Of a DNA stretch of 64,000 bases, positions 26,541-34,858 are shown piece by piece. How positions within the stretch are numbered: the stretch's first letter is position 1; each line of letters begins with the position of its first letter. This DNA is from WHSW01 sp963851045 (GTDB lineage Bacteria > Actinomycetota > Thermoleophilia > Solirubrobacterales > 70-9). The notes below the pieces were generated by a model. That model did not search any database. It worked only from the letters and a program-made list of their open reading frames with translations, and was not told the origin of the DNA. The stretch is taken from assembly GCA_963851045.1 (NCBI GenBank), contig CAWKNC010000001.1, positions 992,001 to 1,056,000 on the forward strand, read 5' to 3'. The position numbers and the translations under genes are program-made.

Positions 26541-27842
26541 ATGGGAGTCATCGAAAACATTCACGCGCGCCAGATTCTCGACTCGCGCGGCAATCCGACG
26601 GTCGAGGCCGAGGTTCGCCTGGAATCGGGCGCGAGCGGCCGTGCGGCGGTGCCCTCAGGTGCCTCCACGGGTGAGTTCGAGGCCACCGAGCTTCGCGATG
26701 GCGGCGACCGCTGGGCGGGCAAGGGTGTCGAGACCGCGGTCGCAAACGTCAACGAGGCCATCGCGAAGGCGCTGACGGGCGCTCGCGCGACCGACCAGGG
26801 GGCGATCGACCAGACCCTGCGCGAGCTCGACGGCACCCCGAACAAGGCGCGACTGGGCGCCAACGCGGTGCTCGCGGTTTCACTTGCGACGGCGCGCGCA
26901 GCTGCGGCCGAGAACGAGGTTCCCCTCTACCTCTACGTCGCCGAGCTCTACGGGGCCACGCGCGAAGAGGCGAACGTCCTACCGGTGCCGATGATGAACG
27001 TGATCAACGGCGGCGCGCATGCCGACAACTCCGTCGACCTGCAGGAGTTCATGGTCGTCCCCGCCGGCGCCACGAGCTTCTCCGAGGGCCTGCGGATGGG
27101 CACCGAGATCTTCCACGCCCTCAAGAAGACGATGCAGGCGCGCGGTCTGGCGACCACCGTTGGCGACGAGGGAGGCTTCGCTCCCAACCTCGAGTCCAAC
27201 GAGGCGGCTCTCGAGCTTCTCGTCGAGGGCATCGAGGCCGCGGGCTACAGGCCCGGCGAGGACGCCTTCATCGCGCTCGATCCGGCCACCAGCGAGCTCT
27301 ACCGCGAATCCGACGGCGCCTATGTCTTCGAGCACGAGAACCGCGCCCTGACGGCTGAGGAGATGGCTGCGTACTGGGCCGACATGACCGGCCGCTACCC
27401 GGTGATCTCGATCGAGGACGGTATGGCCGAGGATGACTGGGACGGCTGGGCGCTCGTCACCAAGCGCCTCGGATCGAGCTGTCAGTTGGTGGGCGACGAC
27501 CTGTTCGTGACGAATCCCGAGCGGCTTCAGCGCGGAATCGATGCCGGGGTCGGCAACTCGATCCTCGTCAAGGTCAACCAGATCGGAACGCTGAGCGAGA
27601 CGCTTGAGGCGATCACGATCGCGCGCGGCGCCGGCTACTCCGCGGTGATCTCACACCGCTCCGGCGAGACCGAGGACACGACGATCGCCGACATCGCGGT
27701 GGGGACGGGCGCGGGGCAGATCAAGACCGGCGCTCCGTCGCGCTCGGATCGCGTCGCCAAGTACAACCAGCTCCTGCGGATCGAGGAGCAGCTGGGCGAC
27801 GCCGCGACCTATCCCGGGCTCGAAACTTTCAGCGGAAGGTAA
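26541..27842 (+). CDS. eno: Enolase (phosphopyruvate hydratase)
   Basis: Enolase interconverts 2-phosphoglycerate and phosphoenolpyruvate in glycolysis. The 433-residue length is standard. Conserved elements in order are ARQILDSRGNPTVEAEV, PSGASTGEFEA, VGDEGGFAPN, ISIEDGMAEDDW, LVGDDLFVTN, KVNQIGTLSET and SHRSGETEDT (metal Asp/Glu, catalytic Lys and His regions). A TAGCCT box, overlapping the mazG stop, lies 11 nt before the ATG, so eno may have its own promoter inside the operon. Confidence 0.97.
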   Translation: MGVIENIHARQILDSRGNPTVEAEVRLESGASGRAAVPSGASTGEFEATELRDGGDRWAGKGVETAVANVNEAIAKALTGARATDQGAIDQTLRELDGTPNKARLGANAVLAVSLATARAAAAENEVPLYLYVAELYGATREEANVLPVPMMNVINGGAHADNSVDLQEFMVVPAGATSFSEGLRMGTEIFHALKKTMQARGLATTVGDEGGFAPNLESNEAALELLVEGIEAAGYRPGEDAFIALDPATSELYRESDGAYVFEHENRALTAEEMAAYWADMTGRYPVISIEDGMAEDDWDGWALVTKRLGSSCQLVGDDLFVTNPERLQRGIDAGVGNSILVKVNQIGTLSETLEAITIARGAGYSAVISHRSGETEDTTIADIAVGTGAGQIKTGAPSRSDRVAKYNQLLRIEEQLGDAATYPGLETFSGR

Positions 27843-27870
27843 GCGCCCGCGGGCGCCGAACCGATGAGGC

Positions 27871-28218
27871 GTGAGCGCACGCGCCCAACCCGGCTATCGG
27901 CTCAGGCCCGCTCCCAGAGCCGCACGCCGAAGCGGTTCAGGGCGAATTCAATGGGACCGAGTGGGCCGGGTTGCGCTCGTCTTGGTACTCGCCGCGATCC
28001 TTGCCTCCTACGTCAAGCCCGCACTCAACTTCGTCGACGCCTGGAACGACTCGAAGGCCGAGCACGGCTCGCTCGCGCAGCTGCAGACCGAGAACGCGCA
28101 GCTCAAGCAGCGGGTGACCGCGATCGAGGGGCCAGACGCCGCCGAGCGCGCGGCGCGCAAGCTCGGCATGAACCTTCCCGGCGAGGGCGCGTACGTGATC
28201 GAGGGACTTTCCCGCTAG
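27871..28218 (+). CDS. ftsB: FtsB/DivIC-type septum formation protein
   Basis: A 115-residue bitopic membrane protein of the cell-division FtsB/DivIC family. A basic, Arg-rich cytoplasmic tail (about residues 1-30) precedes one membrane helix (VGRVALVLVLAAILASYV). A coiled coil follows (LAQLQTENAQLKQRVTAIEG), then the typical ARKLGMNLPGEGAYVI end. With FtsL and FtsQ homologues it would activate septal peptidoglycan synthesis. It follows eno as in Mycobacterium. The start is GTG 27871. Eight bases separate it from the first gene of the glycan operon. Confidence 0.9.
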   Translation: MSARAQPGYRLRPAPRAARRSGSGRIQWDRVGRVALVLVLAAILASYVKPALNFVDAWNDSKAEHGSLAQLQTENAQLKQRVTAIEGPDAAERAARKLGMNLPGEGAYVIEGLSR

Positions 28219-28225
28219 CGGACTG

Positions 28226-30508
28226 GTGCGGCCGGGAATGATCCCGGCCTTCACCACGGCTCCGGCCGACGAGCGCACGCTCGCAGCCGGCGCCTATCTC
28301 TTGGGCGCGATCGAGCTCGCGCTCATCTGCGCGCCCCTGATCTATGCCGCGTGGAGAGTCCAGCGGACGATCCTGGGCTGGAGCGGGGCGCCGGCGCGGG
28401 TTGTCGAGGCCGTGGTGGCGATCTTCGCCATGGTCGCGCTCGCCGAGCTGCTCGGAACCTTCGCGGTCTTCGAGGCAGTGACGATGATCATCGGAGGCCT
28501 CGTCGTGGCCGCGGTGGCGCATTTCGCCTGCGCGCGGGTCGCGCCGCGCGAACTCGAGCTGCCGCCCGCGCCCCCGAGCTCGCGCCTGGCCGTCTGGCTC
28601 GCCGCGCTGGCCGTGGCGGTCGTCGCGGCGGCCTGGATGGTCCCGACCCTGGGCAGCCTCGCCGGCGGCATGGACCGCGCGGACAGCCTCTGGTACCACA
28701 TGCCGCTCGCCGCTCGCTGGGCTGACGGAGCCCACTTCGGCGTCATCGACTTCTTCGACCCGATCTTCTTCGCCTCCTACTACCCGGCGAACTCCGAGAT
28801 CTTTCACGCGGTCGGGATCCTCCCCTTCGATCGCGACTTCCTCTCGCCGCTGCTGAACCTCGGCTGGCTCGCCCTCGGCCTCACCTCCGCCTACGCGATC
28901 GGCCGCCCCTACGGCGTCGCGCCGCAGGCGCTGATCGGCGGCGCGATCGCCCTCGGCGCCCAGAACCTCGTCGAGTTCCAGGCGGGCGAGGCCCTCAACG
29001 ACATCATGGGCGTCGCGTTGATCCTCGCGGCGGTCGCGGTGCTCGTAAACGTCTGGGCGAGTCGAACAACAACAACGGGCAATGAGGGGGAGCCGGGGGA
29101 CGAAAACGGTGCCGGTCGACGAGAAACTCTCGATAGGCGAGAGCTTCGCGTCATTTGGCCGGCGATCGCTGTCGCTGGCCTTGCCGCGGGCCTGGCGGCG
29201 GGCACGAAGCTCTCGTTTCTCGCCCCCGTCGCTGCCCTGTTCGTGGGCCTCGCCGTCATCGCGCCGAGGGGCGGGCGCGTCAGGACGGCCGTCACCTTCG
29301 CCCTTCCGGCCTTTCTGGCCGGGGGCTACTGGTATGTGCGTAACGCGATCGCGATGGGCAATCCGATCCCGTATACGAACTTCGGCCCGCTGGGCCTGCC
29401 GACGCCCGAGCGCAGCTTCGAGCTGCGGCCGGGTTACTCGGTCTTTCACTACGCCACCGACACCGAGGTCTGGAAGGACTGGTTCTTTCCCGGCCTTCAC
29501 GACTCCTTCGGACTGCTGTGGCCGCTGGTCCTGATCGCCTTCGTCGGGGGCGGCGCGTACGCGCTGTGGCGGGGCGGAGAGCCTCTCGTGCGGATGCTTG
29601 GCGGGGTCGTCGTCTTCACCGCGCTCGCCTACCTGGTGACGCCCCTGACGGCGGCCGGGGAGGAGGGGAGGCCGATCGCCTTCGAGTGGAACGTCCGCTA
29701 TCTCGCTCCGGCTGCGGCCGTGGGCCTGGCGATGCTGCCGATCCTCCCCGCGCTTCGGCGCAACGAGACCGCGCGCGACGTCACGCTCGGCGGGCTCGCG
29801 ATCCTCTTTGCCGCGACGACGGTCGATCTCGTCCAGTGGCAGCAGGGTCACGTGAAGGGCGCCATCGCGGCGGGGGTCGGCGTGGTCATTGGCTTTGGCG
29901 TGATTCAGTGGCTTCGCTCGCGCGGCCGATGGGGTCCCGGCACTCCGCTTGTGTGGGTGGCGGGTCTCAGCGCGGTGATCGCGATTGGCGCACTGGGCGC
30001 GGGCTGGTGGGAGCAGCGCCACTATCTCGAGCGCCGTTACGAAAACCTGAGCCCGAACCTCAAGCTCGCCGAGGCCGTGCGGTGGGCGCGCGATTTGCGT
30101 GACGCCGATATCGCTGTCTCCGGCGTTCGCGGCGTCTTCAACCAGTTCGCCTTCTACGGCACCGACCTCTCGAATCACGTCCAATGGCTCGGCGTCGAGG
30201 GACCCGACGGCGCGTACGAGCGAATCACGACCTGCGAGCGCTGGCGCCAGGAGCTCGCCGACGGCAGCTACACCCACGTCGTCACGGCCTACGACCCATT
30301 CAGCCCGGGCGCGCTCACCGACACCAAGGAAGGGTTGTGGACCCGTGAGGATCCAGCGGCGAAGGAGATACTGCGCGACGGGCCGGTGAGTGTCTTTGAG
30401 ATCGACGGCGAGCCCGATCCGTCGAGCTGCGGCAACCTTCCCGATCTCAGCCCGTCCGAGCTCAACGGTGACTCGGTGAACGAGGATCCGACCGCCAACC
30501 AGCCGTGA
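28226..30508 (+). CDS. Large polytopic membrane protein, GT-C-like glycosyltransferase candidate
   Basis: A 760-residue protein with about 12-14 membrane helices and a C-terminal extracytoplasmic part (about residues 590-760). After an early loop it has DRADSLWYHMPLAARWADG (about residue 150), an acidic-aromatic pattern like the first-loop motif of GT-C glycosyltransferases that use polyprenyl-phosphate sugars. This is pattern recognition; no named family was certain. An internal charged loop (about 275-305) splits the helices. The C-terminus is soluble and alpha/beta-like. The start may be GTG 28226 or ATG 28238. It overlaps the next gene by GTGA. Confidence 0.75.
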   Translation: MRPGMIPAFTTAPADERTLAAGAYLLGAIELALICAPLIYAAWRVQRTILGWSGAPARVVEAVVAIFAMVALAELLGTFAVFEAVTMIIGGLVVAAVAHFACARVAPRELELPPAPPSSRLAVWLAALAVAVVAAAWMVPTLGSLAGGMDRADSLWYHMPLAARWADGAHFGVIDFFDPIFFASYYPANSEIFHAVGILPFDRDFLSPLLNLGWLALGLTSAYAIGRPYGVAPQALIGGAIALGAQNLVEFQAGEALNDIMGVALILAAVAVLVNVWASRTTTTGNEGEPGDENGAGRRETLDRRELRVIWPAIAVAGLAAGLAAGTKLSFLAPVAALFVGLAVIAPRGGRVRTAVTFALPAFLAGGYWYVRNAIAMGNPIPYTNFGPLGLPTPERSFELRPGYSVFHYATDTEVWKDWFFPGLHDSFGLLWPLVLIAFVGGGAYALWRGGEPLVRMLGGVVVFTALAYLVTPLTAAGEEGRPIAFEWNVRYLAPAAAVGLAMLPILPALRRNETARDVTLGGLAILFAATTVDLVQWQQGHVKGAIAAGVGVVIGFGVIQWLRSRGRWGPGTPLVWVAGLSAVIAIGALGAGWWEQRHYLERRYENLSPNLKLAEAVRWARDLRDADIAVSGVRGVFNQFAFYGTDLSNHVQWLGVEGPDGAYERITTCERWRQELADGSYTHVVTAYDPFSPGALTDTKEGLWTREDPAAKEILRDGPVSVFEIDGEPDPSSCGNLPDLSPSELNGDSVNEDPTANQP

Positions 30509-32859
30509 TCGCGATCTACGCCTGCACCCTGCTCGTCCTCGCCTCGTCGCTGGCAATCGGCCGAGCGATCCTGATCGCCCTGGGAGGCCCGCGACCCGCC
30601 TGGATGTCGGGTGTAACCGGCTTCGCGACGCTCGTGATCGTCGCGCCGTTCGTGCTTCGCCTTCCCGGCCGGGCAACGACTGCGCTCGTGATCGTTGCTC
30701 TCGCGACCCTGCTCTGCGCCTGGGTCGGGATCCGCGATCTGCGCAGCAACCCCGGCTTTGGCCCATGGCGCGAGGGTGTCCTCACCGGTGTGGTGGTCGT
30801 CGCGGTCGCGACCATTCCATTCCTCGTCGCCGGTCGCACGGGCGTCCTGGGCGAGGGGATCTACACCAACGATCACGCGGCGCAGCTCTACTGGGCCGAC
30901 TGGCTGCAGCGTGGGTTCGGGCCGGAGCCGAGCGCGGTCCAGTTCGGCTATCCGACCGGGCCGCAGTCGGTTGCCGTGCTCGCGGCACAGGCGAGCGGCG
31001 CGTCACTGGTGAGCTCGTTCAACGGCCTGCTTCTTGCGATCCCGGCGCTCACGGGCCTGACTGCCCTAGGCGGGCTGCGGCTGCTTGCGGCGCCGGGCCG
31101 CGTGCTCACGGCGATCATCGTCGCGCTCCCGTACCTCGGCGCCTCCTTCCTCGCCCAGAGCGCGTTCAAGGAGACGGCGATGGCGCTCTTCGTGCTCGCG
31201 TTCGCGCTGCTGATGGCCACTCGCAGCGGCGAGGCGGAGGACGCGCCACCCCCGTCGTGGCGGCTTCTGTGCGGGGTGGGCGCGCTGCTTGCGCTCGCGT
31301 CGGTATTCACCTTCAGCGTGCCGGGCCTGGCCTGGTTCGCGATCGCGGCGGTGCTCTGGCTCGCGACGGAGGAGCTCTTCGGCCAGAGCCCCGTCGATTG
31401 GACGGCGTTGCGCCGTGGCGCCGCGGAGCATCGGGTCCCGATCGCAATCGGTGTAGTCGTCCTGGTCGGCGCGGCGGCGATCGCGTTCTCACCCGCGCGC
31501 GAGTTCGCGAGCAAGATCGCGGACGTCCAGGAATCGCAGGGCCGGCTGAGCTCGCCGATCTTTCCGGGCGAGGCGCTCGGGATCTGGCCGGCCGGCGACT
31601 ACCGCATCGTCCGCGGCGAGGTCTCCGGGTCGCTGTTGGCGGTGGCCCTCGGCGCGATCGCAGCGGGCTACGGAATCTGGGCACTGATCCGCGCCCGTCA
31701 GTTCGCGCTGTTGTCGATGCTCGTGGCGGGAGCGACCGTCTACGCCGGGACCCGCGTCTTCGCTGAGATTCACGTGCAGGCGAAGGCGCTGATGGTGATC
31801 GCGCCCCTCGTGCTGCTTGTCGGCCTGCGCGCGCTGTTCGCGCTGCCCTCGAACAAGCTGCGTCTCGGCCTCGGCGCACTTGTCGCTGTGGCCGCCTTCG
31901 GCTCATCGCTCATCGCGCTGCGCGACACGCCCGTGGGCTTCGACGAGCGCCAGCTCGCCCTCGAGGAGCTCGCCGAGCAGGCCGACGGCAAGCCGCTCGT
32001 CTTCCTTGGCGTCGATCGCTTCGCCGGCTACTACCTGCGCGATGCCCTGACCCGTGCCCCTGCGGGTTACGTGCCCGAGGAGGTCCAGGCGCGCGAGGAG
32101 AAGAGGTGGCAACAGGGACTTGCCGCCGACTTCGACACCCTCGCCGGGGGCCAGCTCGACCGCTTCGACTACGCGATCACGACGGCTGCCGCCTTCGCCT
32201 CGACCCCGCCGCCGAACTTCGAGCGGATCGACGCACTCGGCGACTACCTGCTCTGGAAGCGCCGGGGGGAGACGCCACGATCGCGGATCCTCGAGCCCGA
32301 GGCAAATGGCGGGCCCGGAGCAACGCTTGCCTGCTCGCAGCTGCCCGATGGGCGCACGGGCACGGCTGTGGTTCTCGACGCTCCCTCGACCGCGAGCTAC
32401 AACGAGTGGAAGACGCCGGTGCCGCCGCGCGAAACGGCCGCCGGCCAGGAGCTTGGCTGGGAGGCGCCGGGGACCGCGACGACTCAGCTCTCGCTCCCAC
32501 GCGCTGGCCAGTACGAGCTCTCGCTGCAGTATCACTCGCAGGTGCCGCTTGAGGTGCTCTACAACGGGGGGGTGATCGCCACCCTTCCGCCCTCGCTCGA
32601 GGGGATGTATCTGAGCGGTTCCGGCCGCGGCGCCTACTGGCCCGCGGGCACGATCGACGCGGGTGGAGCCGCGCCGACTGAGATCGAGGTGCGTGCCAGC
32701 GAACCGGACGGCCTTGCCGGCACGCTGGGCGCATCGCGGCGGGTCTGGCTTGGCGACCTCGCGGCGTCCTCGGCCGCGAAGCCCCGAGGCTTGGCCTTGA
32801 CCCAGGCGTGCGGCGAGTACGTCGACCACTACTCCCTCGACAGGCGGGGTGAGGGCTGA
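30505..32859 (+). CDS. Second large polytopic membrane protein with a C-terminal carbohydrate-binding-like region
   Basis: A 784-residue protein with about 12-13 membrane helices up to residue 475 and a roughly 300-residue extracytoplasmic end. The loop TNDHAAQLYWADWLQRG (about residue 125) recalls the acidic-aromatic loop of GT-C enzymes. The C-terminal part contains a YELSLQYHSQVPLEVLYNGG stretch, reminiscent of a beta-sandwich carbohydrate-binding module. I take it as a glycan polymerase or transferase candidate; the family is not established. It is coupled to both neighbours (GTGA upstream, TGATG downstream). Confidence 0.7.
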   Translation: MIAIYACTLLVLASSLAIGRAILIALGGPRPAWMSGVTGFATLVIVAPFVLRLPGRATTALVIVALATLLCAWVGIRDLRSNPGFGPWREGVLTGVVVVAVATIPFLVAGRTGVLGEGIYTNDHAAQLYWADWLQRGFGPEPSAVQFGYPTGPQSVAVLAAQASGASLVSSFNGLLLAIPALTGLTALGGLRLLAAPGRVLTAIIVALPYLGASFLAQSAFKETAMALFVLAFALLMATRSGEAEDAPPPSWRLLCGVGALLALASVFTFSVPGLAWFAIAAVLWLATEELFGQSPVDWTALRRGAAEHRVPIAIGVVVLVGAAAIAFSPAREFASKIADVQESQGRLSSPIFPGEALGIWPAGDYRIVRGEVSGSLLAVALGAIAAGYGIWALIRARQFALLSMLVAGATVYAGTRVFAEIHVQAKALMVIAPLVLLVGLRALFALPSNKLRLGLGALVAVAAFGSSLIALRDTPVGFDERQLALEELAEQADGKPLVFLGVDRFAGYYLRDALTRAPAGYVPEEVQAREEKRWQQGLAADFDTLAGGQLDRFDYAITTAAAFASTPPPNFERIDALGDYLLWKRRGETPRSRILEPEANGGPGATLACSQLPDGRTGTAVVLDAPSTASYNEWKTPVPPRETAAGQELGWEAPGTATTQLSLPRAGQYELSLQYHSQVPLEVLYNGGVIATLPPSLEGMYLSGSGRGAYWPAGTIDAGGAAPTEIEVRASEPDGLAGTLGASRRVWLGDLAASSAAKPRGLALTQACGEYVDHYSLDRRGEG

Positions 32860-33869
32860 TGCCGCACTTCGGTACGCCAGACGAGGCGCCGTCACCGATC
32901 GCTGGCGACGTCGAGCCCGAGCGCGCCGACGAACTCGCCAACCTCGTTTTCATCGGCGGCACCGGTCGCAGCGGCACTCACGTGCTCTCCCAGTTGATCT
33001 CGCGTCACCACCGCTACGGGCTGGTGCCGGTCGAGGTGCGCTTCCACACCGATCCCGACGGCTTTCCGGGGCTGCTGGCCGGCGACGTCAGCGTCGAGCA
33101 GTTCCTCAAGCGGCTGCGCGGTTTTTGGTGGAAGGGCTTTCAGACGAGCCGCTTTCGCGGGATGTATCGCTTCGTCGAGCGTGAGCGCTTCGATGTTGCG
33201 GTCGAGCGCTTCGAGGGTGAGCACGCCGCCGACCTCGAGGCCGCCTGTCGCAACCTCTTTTTCGACCTGCTTTGGTTTCGCACCGAGGGCGAGGGTGAGC
33301 GCGGGCTCATCGAGCAGAGCACCGACAACGTCGCCGCCGCCGAAACGCTCGTGCGCCTGTTCCCCGAGGCGAAGTTCATCCATGTGGTGCGCGACGGACG
33401 CGATGCCTCGGCCTCGAGGGTCAGCCAGACTCGCGGCCTGGTGCGCCCGCGCACACGCGTGCAGGGAATCGAGTGGTGGGAGGAGCGCCTGCGCGCGATC
33501 GAGGCCGGCGCCGACGCGATCCCGGAGGGGCGCCTGCTCACCGTTGGCCTCGACGAGCTCGTGCGAATGCAGCGCGCTCGCGCGGCGCTGCGGCCACTGT
33601 TTCGCTACCTGGGAACGACGATGACCAAGCGCACCCGCCGCTTTTTCTCCAACCGCATGACCACCGAGGAGGCCAACAAGGAGCGCTGGCGCGAGGGGAT
33701 ATCCGAGCGCAAGGCGGCCCACCTCGAGACGCTCTACCTCGAGGCGCTCGAGCGCCTGGAGGCTGATGACATGCGCTGCGCGCCGCTTTTGCGCCACGCG
33801 TACGAGCGTCGCGACGAGACCCAGGACCCGCTGATCTACGTCTACGATCGAGGGCCGTCTGATGGCTGA
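32859..33869 (+). CDS. PAPS-dependent sulfotransferase (first of a tandem pair)
   Basis: A 336-residue soluble sulfotransferase that would move sulfate from PAPS to a glycan or lipid hydroxyl. The 5'-phosphosulfate loop is FIGGTGRSGTHVLSQLI (about residues 31-47), and the 3'-phosphate site is KFIHVVRDGRDASASRVSQ (about 170-188). The N-terminus and the FWWKGF segment are shared with the next gene product, so the two are paralogues. No membrane helix. The start overlaps the preceding stop by one base; the end overlaps the next gene by 8 bp. Confidence 0.88.
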   Translation: MPHFGTPDEAPSPIAGDVEPERADELANLVFIGGTGRSGTHVLSQLISRHHRYGLVPVEVRFHTDPDGFPGLLAGDVSVEQFLKRLRGFWWKGFQTSRFRGMYRFVERERFDVAVERFEGEHAADLEAACRNLFFDLLWFRTEGEGERGLIEQSTDNVAAAETLVRLFPEAKFIHVVRDGRDASASRVSQTRGLVRPRTRVQGIEWWEERLRAIEAGADAIPEGRLLTVGLDELVRMQRARAALRPLFRYLGTTMTKRTRRFFSNRMTTEEANKERWREGISERKAAHLETLYLEALERLEADDMRCAPLLRHAYERRDETQDPLIYVYDRGPSDG

Positions 33870-34842
33870 TCCCGGACAAGAGCTGGTCTTCGTCGGCGGC
33901 ACCGGCCGCAGCGGCACGCACATCCTCAGCTACCTGCTCGATCGCCATTCGCGTTACCACGGCGTGCCGATCGAATGCCGTTTTCACTGCAACCCCAAGG
34001 GCCTTGCAGATGTCGTCATGGGCCGGACCGAGCCGGAGGAGTTCCTGCGAAAGCTGCGCGGCTACTGGTGGCACCGGGTGCGGATCGGCGATCGCGCCTA
34101 CGTGCGGGCGAAATGGCGCGCGCTCGGCCGCGGCCAGGTGCGGGGGATGAGCACGATCGTCGAGCCCGAGGCGTTCGAGACGGCCGCGGCGAGATTCGAA
34201 TCGACGTATTCCGACGACCTGCTTGCCGCCTCGCGCACGCTCTTCTATGACCTCCTGCAGCCGCTGGCCGAGCGCGCGGGCAAGCCGGTGTTGGTGGAGA
34301 TGAGCTGCTTTACGATCGCCGGGGCGGACGGGCTCGCCAAGATCTTTCCGGAGGCGAGGTTCGTGCACTCGGTGCGCGACGGGCGCGACTCGGGCTCGTC
34401 GAAGGTCTCGCTTCGCCAAAAGCCCCATCACCCCACGGATGTCTCGTCCGGGATCAGCTTTTGGGCCGATCGGCTGCGCCAGGCCGAGGAGGGCGTGCGC
34501 GGCCTCTCCGACGCCGACCGCGAACGCCTGCGTGTGATCAGCCTCGACGAGCTGGTCTACAGCGACCGCGAGGGTTCATACGCGGAGCTGTGCGAGTTTC
34601 TCGGCATCGCCGACGAGCCAGGGATGCGCGAGTTCTTCGAGACCGAGATGAACGCCGAGGCCGCCCATCGCGAGCGCTGGCGCAAGGGCCTGAGCGCCGA
34701 CGAGCAGGCCGCGATCGTTGATCAGTACGAGGCCGAGCTGACGCGCCTGGAGGCCGAGAACTACCACTGCGCCCCGGTGTTGCGTCGCTCTTACGAGCGC
34801 GAGCGAGCTCCTGAGGCGGCGGCCGAGCCGCGCCCAAGTTGA
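33862..34842 (+). CDS. PAPS-dependent sulfotransferase (second of a tandem pair)
   Basis: A 326-residue paralogue of the preceding protein. The 5'-phosphosulfate loop is VFVGGTGRSGTHILSYLLDR (from about residue 9), and the 3'-phosphate site is RFVHSVRDGRDSGSSKVS (about residues 165-182). Both proteins share a K-LRG-(F/Y)WW segment after the first motif and end with a (R/N)-CAPxLR-(H/S)-(A/Y)YE pattern, but the middle differs, so acceptor positions probably differ. The ATG lies inside the upstream gene (8-bp overlap). Confidence 0.87.
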   Translation: MADPGQELVFVGGTGRSGTHILSYLLDRHSRYHGVPIECRFHCNPKGLADVVMGRTEPEEFLRKLRGYWWHRVRIGDRAYVRAKWRALGRGQVRGMSTIVEPEAFETAAARFESTYSDDLLAASRTLFYDLLQPLAERAGKPVLVEMSCFTIAGADGLAKIFPEARFVHSVRDGRDSGSSKVSLRQKPHHPTDVSSGISFWADRLRQAEEGVRGLSDADRERLRVISLDELVYSDREGSYAELCEFLGIADEPGMREFFETEMNAEAAHRERWRKGLSADEQAAIVDQYEAELTRLEAENYHCAPVLRRSYERERAPEAAAEPRPS

Positions 34843-34858
34843 GGCGCCTGGGTTCCGC

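Noticed and set aside
28103..30766. Long minus-strand open frame of about 890 codons opposite the first large membrane protein
   Set aside because: GC-rich third positions open antisense frames. The translation is rich in Arg and Gly without any motif, while the plus strand encodes a coherent membrane protein.
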